Shown: piece after piece, positions 52,563-61,819 of the stretch | Numbering within the stretch: position 1 is the stretch's first letter | Layout of the letters: each line of letters begins with the position of its first letter | Source: Streptomyces pluripotens | Lineage (GTDB): Bacteria; Actinomycetota; Actinomycetes; Streptomycetales; Streptomycetaceae | Assembly (NCBI RefSeq): GCF_000802245.2 | Contig: NZ_CP021080.1 | Coordinates: 4,774,001-4,838,000 of the forward strand | Direction of reading: 5' to 3' | DNA: 64,000 bases | Position numbers and translations under genes: made by a program | The notes under the pieces: model-generated | The model's database searches: none | Told to the model about the DNA's origin: nothing | Seen by the model: the letters and a program-made list of their open reading frames with translations, nothing else

Positions 52563-54479
52563 ATGGCTGTGACTGCAACGCGTCACGACATCCGCAACGT
52601 CGCCATCGTCGCCCACGTCGACCATGGCAAGACCACCATCGTCGACGGCATGCTCAAGCAGGCCGGCGCGTTCGCCGCCCACCAGCTCGATCAGGTCGAC
52701 GACCGGGTCATGGACTCGAACGACCTGGAGCGTGAGAAGGGCATCACGATCCTCGCCAAGAACACGGCGGTCAAGTACCACCCGAAGGATGGCGGGGAAC
52801 CGATCACCATCAACATCATCGACACCCCCGGCCACGCCGACTTCGGCGGCGAAGTCGAACGTGGTCTGTCGATGGTCGACGGTGTCGTCCTGCTGGTGGA
52901 CGCCTCCGAGGGCCCCCTCCCGCAGACCCGCTTCGTGCTGCGCAAGGCGCTGCAGGCCCGCCTCCCCGTCATCCTCTGCATCAACAAGACGGACCGTCCC
53001 GACGCCCGGATCGACGAGGTCGTCAACGAGGCCTACGACCTCTTCCTCGATCTGGACGCGGACGAGGAGCAGATCGAGTTCCCGATCGTCTACGCCTGCG
53101 GCCGGGACGGCATCGCTTCCCTGACCAAGCCGGACAACGGCTCGGTCCCGACGGACTCCACCAGCCTGGAGCCGTTCTTCTCCACGATCCTGGAGCACAT
53201 CCCGGCCCCCAACTACGAGGAGGAGGCCCCGCTCCAGGCCCATGTCACCAACCTCGACGCCGACAACTTCCTCGGCCGTATCGCCCTGCTCCGGGTCGAG
53301 CAGGGCGAGCTGCGCAAGGGCCAGACCGTCGCCTGGATCAAGCGGGACGGGGCCGTGCAGAACGTGCGGATCTCCGAGCTGATGATGACCGAGGCGCTCA
53401 CCCGCAAGCCGGCCGAGGTGGCGGGTCCCGGCGACATCTGCGCCGTGGCAGGCATCCCGGACATCATGATCGGTGAGACGCTGGCCGACCCGGAGAACCC
53501 GGTCGCGCTGCCGTTGATCACGGTGGACGAGCCGGCGATCTCCATGGTCATCGGCACGAACACCTCGCCGCTGGTCGGCCGGGGTGGCACCGGTAAGGGC
53601 GCGGACGCGAAGACGGCCGTGAAGGACCGCAAGGTCACCGCCCGCCAGGTCAAGGACCGCCTGGACCGCGAGCTGATCGGCAACGTCTCCCTTCGCGTGC
53701 TGGACACCGACCGGCCGGACGCCTGGGAGGTGCAGGGCCGCGGTGAGCTGGCCCTCGCCATCCTGGTCGAGACCATGCGCCGTGAGGGCTACGAGCTGAC
53801 CGTCGGCAAGCCGCGGGTGGTCACCAAGGACGTCGACGGCAAGGTCTACGAGCCGGTCGAGCGCATGACGATCGACGTGCCCGAGGAGCACATGGGCGCG
53901 GTCACGCAGCTCATGGGCGTGCGCAAGGGCCGGATGGACAACATGTCCAACCACGGCTCGGGTTGGGTCCGCATGGAGTTCGTGGTCCCCTCCCGCGGTC
54001 TGATCGGTTTCCGGACCGAGTTCCTGACCCAGACCCGCGGCACGGGCATCGCCCACTCCATCCACGAAGGGCACGAGCCCTGGTTCGGCCCGCTGCAGAC
54101 GCGCAACAACGGCTCGCTGGTCGCCGACCGCTCCGGTGCCGTCACCGCCTTCGCGATGACGAACCTGCAGGAGCGCGGCGTGCTGTTCGTGGAGCCGGGT
54201 ACCGAGGTGTACGAGGGCATGATCGTCGGTGAGAACTCCCGCTCCGACGACATGGACGTCAACATCACCAAGGAGAAGAAGCTCACCAACATGCGGTCCT
54301 CGACCGCCGATGTGACCGAGTCGATCGTGCCGCCGCGCAAGCTGTCGCTGGAGCAGTCGCTGGAGTTCTGCCGCGACGACGAGTGCGTCGAGGTGACCCC
54401 GGAGGCCGTTCGCATCCGCAAGGTCGTGCTCGACCAGCGGGAGCGGGCCCGCGCCGCGAGCCGCGCCAAGCACGCCTGA
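52563..54479 (+). CDS. typA: TypA/BipA translational GTPase
   Basis: 638 residues from ATG 52563. G1 AHVDHGKTT, switch II DTPGHADFGGEVERGLSMVD, G4 NKTD, EF-G-like domains and the C-terminal BipA domain (SNHGSGWVRMEFVVPSRGLI, TRGTGIAHS). Binds the ribosome at the EF-G site and affects ribosome assembly under stress. Immediately upstream of bldK, as in S. coelicolor, but separated from it by a strong terminator. Confidence 0.95.
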   Translation: MAVTATRHDIRNVAIVAHVDHGKTTIVDGMLKQAGAFAAHQLDQVDDRVMDSNDLEREKGITILAKNTAVKYHPKDGGEPITINIIDTPGHADFGGEVERGLSMVDGVVLLVDASEGPLPQTRFVLRKALQARLPVILCINKTDRPDARIDEVVNEAYDLFLDLDADEEQIEFPIVYACGRDGIASLTKPDNGSVPTDSTSLEPFFSTILEHIPAPNYEEEAPLQAHVTNLDADNFLGRIALLRVEQGELRKGQTVAWIKRDGAVQNVRISELMMTEALTRKPAEVAGPGDICAVAGIPDIMIGETLADPENPVALPLITVDEPAISMVIGTNTSPLVGRGGTGKGADAKTAVKDRKVTARQVKDRLDRELIGNVSLRVLDTDRPDAWEVQGRGELALAILVETMRREGYELTVGKPRVVTKDVDGKVYEPVERMTIDVPEEHMGAVTQLMGVRKGRMDNMSNHGSGWVRMEFVVPSRGLIGFRTEFLTQTRGTGIAHSIHEGHEPWFGPLQTRNNGSLVADRSGAVTAFAMTNLQERGVLFVEPGTEVYEGMIVGENSRSDDMDVNITKEKKLTNMRSSTADVTESIVPPRKLSLEQSLEFCRDDECVEVTPEAVRIRKVVLDQRERARAASRAKHA

Positions 54480-54506
54480 GCCGAGCCCTCTGACGCGAAG
54501 TCACTG

Positions 54507-54544
54507 AAGCCCGGGTCCCCGATCACAGGGGCCCGGGCTTTTGC
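54507..54544 (+). terminator. typA terminator
   Basis: agcccgggtcccc / ggggcccgggct, with one bulged T and a 7-base loop, followed by TTTT. Separates typA from bldK transcription. Confidence 0.85.
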
Positions 54545-54905
54545 AATCCCTTTTCAGCAGTCATTGATCGATTTCCCGGATCCGTTGTCCGGAATGCGGA
54601 GACTCTGCACCGATACCCAGGTAACACGTCCGTTTCGCGGCCTTCTCCCCGCGGACCGTTTGTCCAGTTTTTGGAAGTTCTTCGCGGTAGCTGTGACTGA
54701 ATTGAGATTTAAAGACGGTGGTCGCCACCTGGCTCATGCCAGATAGTTAGCCGCGTAGCGCTCGGGTCAATGGGTCTCGCGCTGTGGGGACAGCGCCGTG
54801 ACTCACGAGCATCAGGGGGTGTCTGACCCTTCGTCAGGGGTGTCGAAGGGAAGACGGTGACCCTCTCCTGTCGGTGAACGCGTGAAGTCATGAGGAGGAA
54901 CCCCC
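54545..54905 (+). other. Promoter and leader region of the bldK operon
   Basis: No large gene. An AT-rich patch (gtgactgaattgagatttaaag, about 54690-54715) is the best promoter candidate. It contains small inverted repeats (ggtgg-tcg-ccacc; ctggc-tcat-gccag) and a near repeat tcagggg(g)tgtc at about 54813 and 54833, just before the leader peptide ribosome site. The long leader suggests control after transcription starts. Confidence 0.45.
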
Positions 54906-54959
54906 ATGCACGGCGTCACGAACACCAGGTGGGTCGGTTTGTCGCTTCCAGCGGTGTGA
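54906..54959 (+). CDS. Possible 17-residue leader peptide upstream of bldKA
   Basis: ATG 54906 follows gaggaggaa 6 bases upstream, the best ribosome site in the region. The product is MHGVTNTRWVGLSLPAV. It ends 93 bases before the bldKA start. It could be an upstream control peptide, or only a fortuitous site. Confidence 0.45.
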   Translation: MHGVTNTRWVGLSLPAV

Positions 54960-55052
54960 TTCGGCTGCAGAACTACGCGCGTCCGGCTGCGGTTGCGCGC
55001 GTCCTCGGTATCCCGGCACCTCTCACACCCATACCTGTGGAGCGGACGAACC

Positions 55053-56087
55053 GTGACAAGTCCTATCGACATTGAGGGCGGCGGAAGTTCGGTCGTCGTC
55101 GACGGCGGACCAGGGGCGGAAGCGAAGAGCGACGTCGTCGAACTCGAAGGCCGCTCTCCCGGCCGGCTGATGTGGACGCGTTTCAAGCGTGACCGCACCG
55201 GCGTGATCTCGGCCTACGTCGTGGGCTTCTTCTTTCTGGTCGGGCTGTTCGCCCCGCTGATCTCCAAGCTGTACGGCAAGGACCCGTACACGGTGTACGC
55301 GGACGAGCGCCCGGAGCTCTTCGACAGCGCCGGTGTACCGGTGCAGCCCAACGGCGGTATCAGCGGGAAGTTCTGGTTCGGTCTCGAACCCGGAAACGGC
55401 TACGACGTCTTCACCAAGCTGATCTATGGCATCCGCACCTCGCTGACGATCTCCGTCGTCGTCACCGTCGCAGTGGTCGTGACCGCCATCCTGCTCGGCG
55501 TCACCGCCGGCTACCTGGGCGGAAAGACCGACTACTTCCTCGGTCGGCTCATCGACTTCCTGCTTGCCTTCCCGGCCCAGCTGTTCTTCATCGCCAGCAT
55601 GCCGGTCGTGGTCTCCCTGTTCGTCAGCCCGCGCGACGAGACGCCCACGTACGTCCGCGTCATCGCGCTGATCACGGTCCAGTGGTTCCTGGGCTGGATG
55701 GGTCTCGGTCGCATCCTGCGGGGTACCGCACTCGCCCTGCGCGAACGGGAGTTCATCGAGGCAGCCAAGGTCAGCGGGGCGTCCTCGTGGCGGATCATCC
55801 GCAAGGAGATCCTGCCGAACATCGTCACGCCGTTGCTGGTGCAGGCGACGTACCTGCTGCCCGGCTTCGTGACCGCCGAGGCCGGGCTGTCCTACCTGGG
55901 CGTGGGCATCGTCCAACCGACGCCGGACTGGGGCCAGATGTTCGCCAAGGCCTCCACCGAACTGGTGATGCAGAACGACATCACCTACATGTTCTTCCCC
56001 GGCGTCTCGATGATCATTTTCGTGGTCGCGTTCAACTTGCTAGGGGACTCGGTCAGGGACGCGTTCGATCCCAAGACCGCGCGCTGA
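55053..56087 (+). CDS. bldKA: Oligopeptide ABC transporter permease (OppC-like)
   Basis: 344 residues from the GTG at 55053; an upstream in-frame ATG at 54993 encodes non-homologous sequence. OppC-type N-terminal extension, six spans, and the EAA loop (REFIEAAKVSGASSWRIIRK). Place and order (permease, binding lipoprotein, permease, two ATPases) match bldKA-E of S. coelicolor, the importer needed for aerial hyphae formation. Confidence 0.85.
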   Translation: MTSPIDIEGGGSSVVVDGGPGAEAKSDVVELEGRSPGRLMWTRFKRDRTGVISAYVVGFFFLVGLFAPLISKLYGKDPYTVYADERPELFDSAGVPVQPNGGISGKFWFGLEPGNGYDVFTKLIYGIRTSLTISVVVTVAVVVTAILLGVTAGYLGGKTDYFLGRLIDFLLAFPAQLFFIASMPVVVSLFVSPRDETPTYVRVIALITVQWFLGWMGLGRILRGTALALREREFIEAAKVSGASSWRIIRKEILPNIVTPLLVQATYLLPGFVTAEAGLSYLGVGIVQPTPDWGQMFAKASTELVMQNDITYMFFPGVSMIIFVVAFNLLGDSVRDAFDPKTAR

Positions 56088-56237
56088 CCGCAGCACGTCA
56101 GCCGGAACGGAACGTCAGTTCAACGTCATCGCACGGCACTTCACTTCCAGCTATGGCACTGCACTGCCAGCAGTTCTCTTCGCACCGGTGACACGCAGAC
56201 GGCGCCGGTGACACACAGATGGGTGGGAATCCTCGTG

Positions 56238-58046
56238 ATGAGTAGGGGCAGACGCCACGCATACGGCGCATTCTCCGTGCTCGCGGCCGGAGCGCTTGCG
56301 CTCGCCGGTTGCAGCAAGGGCGGCAGCGACAGCGGTGGCAACGACAACAAGGACCAGCAGAGCGCCAAGCGCCAGCAGGCGCCCATCAAGTTCGGTGACG
56401 CGGCGGACTCCACCGGCCCGGCCCCCGCCGTGCCCGGCGCCAAGACCGGCGGCACCATGGAGGTGCTGCAGCGCGACAGCTACGCCCACCTCGACCCGGG
56501 CCAGATATACGTCTCCGACGAGATGTCGGTCGCCCAGCTCATCCACCGGGGTCTCACCGGCTACAAGGCCACCAGCAACGACGGCAAGGAGCACGAGGTA
56601 GTCGGGGACCTCGCCACCGACTCCGGCACCACCACCGACGGTGGCAAGACCTGGAAGTACACGCTCAAGGACGGCATCAAGTTCCAGGACGGTTCCCCGA
56701 TCACGTCCAAGGACATCCGGCACAGCATCGAGCGGCTCTTCGCGCCCTTCATCAACCAGGGTCCCACCTACCTCCAGCAGTGGCTGGCCGACACCTCGGG
56801 CGCCGACTACCGCAAGCTCCTCAAGGACGGGCCGTACAAGGGCAAGCACCTGCCCGACAGCATTCTTGCGACCCCGGACGACAAGACCGTCATCTTCCAC
56901 TTCCAGCACGCGCACCCCGACCTGCCCTACGCGCTGGCGATGTCCGGCTACGCGGTGGTGTCGGCGAAGGGCGACACCAAGCAGCAGTACGACAAGGCGC
57001 CGGAGGCGACCGGCCCGTACAAGATCCAGTCATTCAAGTCCGGCAAGTCCATGGTGCTGGTCAAGAACCCCAACTGGGATCCGAAGACGGACCCGATCCG
57101 CCATCAGTACGTCGACCGTTTCAACTTCACCTTCAACCAGCAGTTCGAGACCTCCACCAAGGCCCTGCTCGCCGACACCGGTGCGGACCGGACAGGCGTC
57201 AGCTTCAACAACCAGGTGGACGCCGGAAACCTCTCCCAGGTGCTGCGCGACCCCAAGCTGAAGTCCCGCAGGGTCTCCGGCTACCAGCCGTACGTGGGTC
57301 AGATGAACATCAACCTGAGCCACCCGGCCATGCAGGACAAGACGGTTCGCGAGGCCATTGCCTACGCCCTGCCGATCACCCCGTTCCTGCGTGCCTACGG
57401 CGGCACCGACGCCATGGAGGTCGCCGGCGGCCTGATCTCCCCGACCGTCTCCGGCTACGACCCCTCCTTCGACCCGTGGGGCAAGAAGAAGAAGCCCGCC
57501 GGTGACCCTCAGAAGGCCAGGGAGCTGCTGAAGAAGGCCGGCAAGCTCAACATGAAGCTCACCTTCGGCTACGTGAACACCCCCGAGGGCCAGCAGTACT
57601 CCACGGCCATGGCGGCAGGCCTGAAGAAGGCCGGCTTCGACGTCCAGCGCCAGGAGATCCCGGCCGAGAACTACTACGACCAGGTCTCCAAGCTGAACAA
57701 CAACTACGACATCTTCCACACTGCGTGGGGTGCCGACTGGCCGTCCGCCTCGACCGTGATCCCGCCGCTGTACGACGGCCGCGTGATCGCCAACGGCGCG
57801 CAGAACTACTCGCAGGTCAACGATCCGAAGGTCAACAGCGAGATCGACCGGATCAACCAGATCACCGACCCGGTCAAGTCCGCGGCCGAGTGGGAGAAAC
57901 TCGACCAGTACCTCGTCAAGGATGTCATCAACGTCGTCCCGACCGCGTACTACAAGCAGACCCAGATCGCCGGCTCCAAGGTCGGTGGCCTCGTCTACGA
58001 CGACGTGATCGGCGGCATCGACCCGCGTCGCCTGTACATCAAGTAA
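56238..58046 (+). CDS. bldKB: Oligopeptide-binding lipoprotein
   Basis: 602 residues from ATG 56238. Lipobox ALAGC with Cys25, then a Ser/Asp/Asn-rich linker. SBP_bac_5 features GGTMEVLQRDSYAHLDPGQI, KYTLKDGIKFQDGSPITSKD and NYDIFHTAWGADWPSAST. In S. coelicolor BldKB binds the extracellular peptide signal imported by BldK. 150 bases separate it from bldKA, so it may have its own promoter or processing. Confidence 0.9.
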   Translation: MSRGRRHAYGAFSVLAAGALALAGCSKGGSDSGGNDNKDQQSAKRQQAPIKFGDAADSTGPAPAVPGAKTGGTMEVLQRDSYAHLDPGQIYVSDEMSVAQLIHRGLTGYKATSNDGKEHEVVGDLATDSGTTTDGGKTWKYTLKDGIKFQDGSPITSKDIRHSIERLFAPFINQGPTYLQQWLADTSGADYRKLLKDGPYKGKHLPDSILATPDDKTVIFHFQHAHPDLPYALAMSGYAVVSAKGDTKQQYDKAPEATGPYKIQSFKSGKSMVLVKNPNWDPKTDPIRHQYVDRFNFTFNQQFETSTKALLADTGADRTGVSFNNQVDAGNLSQVLRDPKLKSRRVSGYQPYVGQMNINLSHPAMQDKTVREAIAYALPITPFLRAYGGTDAMEVAGGLISPTVSGYDPSFDPWGKKKKPAGDPQKARELLKKAGKLNMKLTFGYVNTPEGQQYSTAMAAGLKKAGFDVQRQEIPAENYYDQVSKLNNNYDIFHTAWGADWPSASTVIPPLYDGRVIANGAQNYSQVNDPKVNSEIDRINQITDPVKSAAEWEKLDQYLVKDVINVVPTAYYKQTQIAGSKVGGLVYDDVIGGIDPRRLYIK

Positions 58047-58129
58047 CCGTCCCCCGCGGGTACCCGGCGCGCCCCCACGGTGTGCCGGGTACGGCCGCCC
58101 GGACCGCCGACGTCTGAGAGCTGCCTGTC

Positions 58130-59110
58130 ATGCTGCGCTTCCTCGTCCGCCGGATCATCGGTGCTGTCGTCATCCTGTTCCTGCTGAGCATCGTCACGTT
58201 CCTGCTGTTCTTCGGGGTGCCCCGGGACCCCGCGCTGCTGATGTGCGGCAAGAGCTGCAACCCCGGCAGCATCGCGAACATCCACCACGTGCTCGGCCTG
58301 GACAAACCCATCACGGAGCAGTACTGGATCTTCCTGCACAACCTCGTCCTGGGCAGCCACCAATTCGCCCAGGGTCCGTGCCCGGCCCCCTGTTTCGGCT
58401 ACTCGTACCACACCAACGAGCAGGTCTGGGGCACGCTGATGGACCGCCTGCCCACCACCGTCTCCCTCACCCTGGGTGCGGCCGTGTGCTTCCTCTTCCT
58501 CGGTCTCGGCACCGGTCTGCTCGCCGCCTGGCGGCGCGGCACGCTGATCGACAAGACGGCCACCGCCGGCGCGATGGTCATCAGCTCCCTGCAGATCTAC
58601 TTCCTCGGCCCGCTGGCCCTGGCGATCCTCGTCTACCAGACGCACTGGCTGGACAAGCCCGCCTACAACGAGTTCACCAAGGACCCGGTCAGCTGGTTCA
58701 GCGGACTGCTCCTCCCCTGGGTGGTCCTCTCCACGATCTTCGCGGCCCAGTACACCCGTATGGCACGGTCCTCGATGATCGAACAGCTGCAGGAGGAACA
58801 CGTCCGCACCGCCCGTGCCAAGGGAATGTCCCAGCGCTACGTCTTCTTCCGCTACGCCTGGCGCGGCTCGCTGATCCCGATCGTCACCATATTCGGCATC
58901 GATCTCGGCGCCCTGCTCGGCGGCGCCATCATCACCGAGTACACCTTCAGCCTGCCGGGGCTGGGCCAACTGGCCGTCCAGGCGGTCGCCTTCAACGACC
59001 TGCCGCTGCTGCTGGGCGTGATGCTGTTCGCCGCCGCCATGATCCTGCTGTTCAACATCATCGTCGACGCCGCGTACGCCTTCATCGACCCGCGCGTGCG
59101 GCTGGCCTAG
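58130..59110 (+). CDS. bldKC: Oligopeptide ABC transporter permease (OppB-like)
   Basis: 326 residues. Six spans, the OppB N-terminus MLRFLVRRIIGAVVILFLLS and the EAA-like loop EEHVRTARAKGMSQRYVFFR. The periplasmic loop has LLMCGKSCNPGS and GPCPAPC with four Cys, possibly a disulfide pair. Pairs with BldKA to form the channel. Confidence 0.88.
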   Translation: MLRFLVRRIIGAVVILFLLSIVTFLLFFGVPRDPALLMCGKSCNPGSIANIHHVLGLDKPITEQYWIFLHNLVLGSHQFAQGPCPAPCFGYSYHTNEQVWGTLMDRLPTTVSLTLGAAVCFLFLGLGTGLLAAWRRGTLIDKTATAGAMVISSLQIYFLGPLALAILVYQTHWLDKPAYNEFTKDPVSWFSGLLLPWVVLSTIFAAQYTRMARSSMIEQLQEEHVRTARAKGMSQRYVFFRYAWRGSLIPIVTIFGIDLGALLGGAIITEYTFSLPGLGQLAVQAVAFNDLPLLLGVMLFAAAMILLFNIIVDAAYAFIDPRVRLA

Positions 59111-59120
59111 GAGCACTGCC

Positions 59121-60185
59121 GTGACCACTTCGACCAAAGCATCCGGTGCTCCAGCCCCCGTCGGCACCGGCCCGCTGCTCTCGGTGCGGGACCTGTACGT
59201 CAACTTCCGGACCGAGGACGGCGTCGTGCGTGCCGTGGACGGGCTCTCCTTCGACCTGGAGCGCGGCAGGACGCTCGGCATCGTGGGCGAATCCGGTTCG
59301 GGCAAGTCGGTGACGAACCTGACCATCCTCGGCCTGCACAACCCGATGTTCACCACGATCGAGGGCGAAATCCTGCTGGACGGTCAGGAACTGACCACGG
59401 CCCGCGAGCCGGAACTCGAAAGGCTGCGCGGCAACAAGGTCGCCATGATCTTCCAGGACCCGCTCACCGCGCTCTCCCCGTACTACACCGTCGGACGGCA
59501 GATCGCCGAGCCGTACATGAAGCACAACGGTGCCTCCAAGAAGGAGGGCTGGGAGCGTGCCGTGGAGATGCTCGGCAAGGTTGGCATCCCCCATCCCAGG
59601 GAACGGGCCAGGGACTACCCGCACCAGTTCTCCGGAGGCATGCGCCAGCGCGCCATGATCGCCATGGCGCTGGTCTGCAACCCCGACCTGCTGATCGCCG
59701 ACGAGCCGACGACCGCCCTGGACGTGACCGTCCAGGCACAGATCCTGGACCTCCTGAAGGACCTGCAGCAGGAGTTCGGGTCCGGCATCGTCTTCATCAC
59801 CCACGACCTGGGGGTGATCGCCGACATGGCCGACGACGTCATGGTGATGTACGCCGGAAGCGCGGTGGAGCGGGGCACGACCGACGAGGTGCTGCGCGCG
59901 CCCCAGCATCCCTATACCTGGGGCCTGCTGCATTCGATGCCGCGTCTCGACTCCGACCCCGGCGGGCTGCTCTCGCCGATCCCGGGTTCGCCGCCCTCGC
60001 TGCTCAACCCGCCCTCCGGCTGCCGCTTCCACCCCCGCTGCGGCTACCAGGAGCGAGTGGAGGGCAGGGGGCGCTGCGTGCGGGAACGCCCGTCGCTGGC
60101 CCCGGACCGGGCGTCGGCCTGCCACCTCACCGCCGACCAGAAACGGACCATCTTCATCGAGGAGATCAAGCCCCGACTGGGCTAG
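59121..60185 (+). CDS. bldKD: Oligopeptide ABC transporter ATPase (OppD-like)
   Basis: 354 residues, GTG start with aggagc upstream, 10 bases after bldKC. Walker [10 protein letters not shown] loop [20 protein letters not shown], signature [16 protein letters not shown], Walker [14 protein letters not shown], and the C-terminal peptide-transporter extension with [20 protein letters not shown]. Energises import with BldKE. Confidence 0.92.
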   Translation: MTTSTKASGAPAPVGTGPLLSVRDLYVNFRTEDGVVRAVDGLSFDLERGRTLGIVGESGSGKSVTNLTILGLHNPMFTTIEGEILLDGQELTTAREPELERLRGNKVAMIFQDPLTALSPYYTVGRQIAEPYMKHNGASKKEGWERAVEMLGKVGIPHPRERARDYPHQFSGGMRQRAMIAMALVCNPDLLIADEPTTALDVTVQAQILDLLKDLQQEFGSGIVFITHDLGVIADMADDVMVMYAGSAVERGTTDEVLRAPQHPYTWGLLHSMPRLDSDPGGLLSPIPGSPPSLLNPPSGCRFHPRCGYQERVEGRGRCVRERPSLAPDRASACHLTADQKRTIFIEEIKPRLG

Positions 60186-60220
60186 GTCGTTCCTCGCTCC
60201 CTCTCATAGGAGGACACCGT

Positions 60221-60258
60221 CTTGACTTCCTCCCCCTCGTGGACGAGGGGGATTCCTA
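60221..60258 (-). ncRNA. Omega-RNA (reRNA) 3' scaffold of the TnpB remnant
   Basis: Directly after the tnpB stop on the minus strand lies a hairpin CCCCCTCG-TCCA-CGAGGGGG followed by aggaagtcaag. This is the end typical of Streptomyces IS605/IS1341-type elements and of TnpB guide-RNA scaffolds. The guide would be read from the next bases, acggtgtcctcctatgag, which is the ribosome-site region between bldKD and bldKE. Expression is not known. Confidence 0.5.
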
Positions 60259-60432
60259 CGGCTCGCGCCGTGGGGTTTCCTGCCTCGTCGCTGACTGCCC
60301 GCCCGGAGAACTCCGTTGAGGTCTTACACCAGCTCCACAGACTGTCACCGCCAGCCCGGCGGCCAGAAGGTTCTGCGCTGCGTTCACGTCCCGGTCATGG
60401 GCCGTGCCGCAGTCGCACGTCCAGGTGCGGAA
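60256..60432 (-). pseudogene. TnpB C-terminal fragment (IS605/IS1341-type remnant)
   Basis: The minus-strand frame reads RTWTCDCGTAHDRDVNAAQN, then LLAAGLAVTVCGAG and RQETPRREP-stop. HDRDVNAAQN is the final RuvC motif of TnpB with its Asp, and CDCG is the last half of the zinc finger. All sequence upstream of about 60432 is missing and a TAG closes the frame. It sits between bldKD and bldKE in antisense orientation. Confidence 0.8.
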
Positions 60433-60451
60433 CTATCCACGGAGGAACCAG

Positions 60452-61573
60452 ATGAATGAGGACTTGGTCCTCCCGGCCCCGCGTGCGAGGAGCGCCGGCG
60501 CCGACGGGGACCCGCTGCTGGAGGTCTCAGCCTTGACCAAGCACTTCCCGGTCAAGGGTGGCTTCCCGATTCGCCGCACCATCGGCGCGGTGCAGGCAGT
60601 CGACGGCATCGACCTGACCGTGCACGCCGGCGAGAGCTTCGGCCTGGTCGGTGAGTCCGGCTGCGGCAAGTCGACCACCGGCCGGCTGATCACCCGTCTG
60701 CTGGAGCCCACGGGCGGCACGGTCACCTACCGCGGCCAGGACATCACCCACGCCAACCGCAAGGAACTGGCGCCGATCCGGTCCGAGATCCAGATGATCT
60801 TCCAGGACCCGTACTCGTCGTTGAACCCGCGACAGACCGTCGGCAAGATCATCTCCGGTCCGATGGAGGTCAACGGGATCCAGCCGGAGGGCGGCCGGGA
60901 GAGGCGGGTCCGCGAACTGCTGGAGATCGTCGGTCTCAACCCCGAGCACTTCAACCGGTTCCCGCACGAGTTCTCCGGCGGCCAGCGCCAGCGCATCGGG
61001 GTGGCCCGCGCACTGGCCCTGAACCCGAAGCTGATCGTGGCCGACGAGCCGGTGTCGGCCCTCGACGTCTCCATCCAGGCGCAGGTGGTCAACCTGCTGC
61101 AGGAGGTCCAGAAGGAACTCGGCATCGCGTTCGTGTTCATCGCCCACGACCTGGCGGTGGTCCGGCACTTCTCCCAGCGCGTCGCCGTCATGTACCTCGG
61201 CAAGATCATCGAGGTGGGGGACCGCGACTCGATCTACGCCCGCCCGCGCCATCCGTACACCCACGCCCTGCTGTCCGCGGTTCCCGAGGTCAACCTGGCC
61301 GAGGAGGCAGGCGCCCCGCGTGAGCGCATCCGCCTGGAGGGTGACGTACCGTCCCCCATCTCCCCGCCGTCCGGCTGCCGCTTCCGCACCCGTTGCTGGA
61401 AGGCGACGGAGAAGTGCGGGACCGAGGAACCGCCGTTGATCCGGCTCTCCGGGGACCACCATGGCCATCTGACCGCCTGCCACTTCCCCGAGGAGCCGAC
61501 GACCGAGGTACGACAGGAGGGCGTCGTGTTGGACCGGAACCCGGTGGCACCGGAGAAGGACGCGACGGAGTAG
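60452..61573 (+). CDS. bldKE: Oligopeptide ABC transporter ATPase (OppF-like)
   Basis: 373 residues from ATG 60452, with ggagg 6 bases upstream. An in-frame upstream GTG (60404) would extend it into TnpB remnant sequence and is rejected. Walker [10 protein letters not shown], signature [16 protein letters not shown], Walker [14 protein letters not shown], and GCRFRTRCW in the OppF-type C-terminus. A second ribosome site (aggagga, 60209-60215) just left of the remnant may mark the original start region before the insertion. Confidence 0.92.
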   Translation: MNEDLVLPAPRARSAGADGDPLLEVSALTKHFPVKGGFPIRRTIGAVQAVDGIDLTVHAGESFGLVGESGCGKSTTGRLITRLLEPTGGTVTYRGQDITHANRKELAPIRSEIQMIFQDPYSSLNPRQTVGKIISGPMEVNGIQPEGGRERRVRELLEIVGLNPEHFNRFPHEFSGGQRQRIGVARALALNPKLIVADEPVSALDVSIQAQVVNLLQEVQKELGIAFVFIAHDLAVVRHFSQRVAVMYLGKIIEVGDRDSIYARPRHPYTHALLSAVPEVNLAEEAGAPRERIRLEGDVPSPISPPSGCRFRTRCWKATEKCGTEEPPLIRLSGDHHGHLTACHFPEEPTTEVRQEGVVLDRNPVAPEKDATE

Positions 61574-61819
61574 GCGTTCGCCGGCGGGGCGTGCCCGGGA
61601 GTCACCGACACATATCGCGCCCACATCAGTGGCGAGGCGGGGGTGAGGGCCTCAGCCGGTCCCCGGTCACCGCCTTCCAGGGGCCGCGGGCGCCCGTCCC
61701 CCCTCGGGGCGACGCCTGTTCCGGAACATGGACACATGCTCACGACTTGGCAATGGGCGGTCAAAATGCCAGGTCAGAGCCTTGTCCTCGGGTACTCCGA
61801 GGCGCCATGATCACGGATT

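Noticed and set aside
50535..54473. A 1312-codon minus-strand open frame across the lipoprotein and typA genes
   Set aside because: It is the complement of two well-supported genes. Long antisense frames are expected at this GC content, and its translation is low-complexity.
60222..60455. A 77-codon frame with TTG start after aggagga in the bldKD-bldKE gap
   Set aside because: It is antisense to the TnpB remnant and guide-RNA end. The ribosome site probably served the gene before the insertion.
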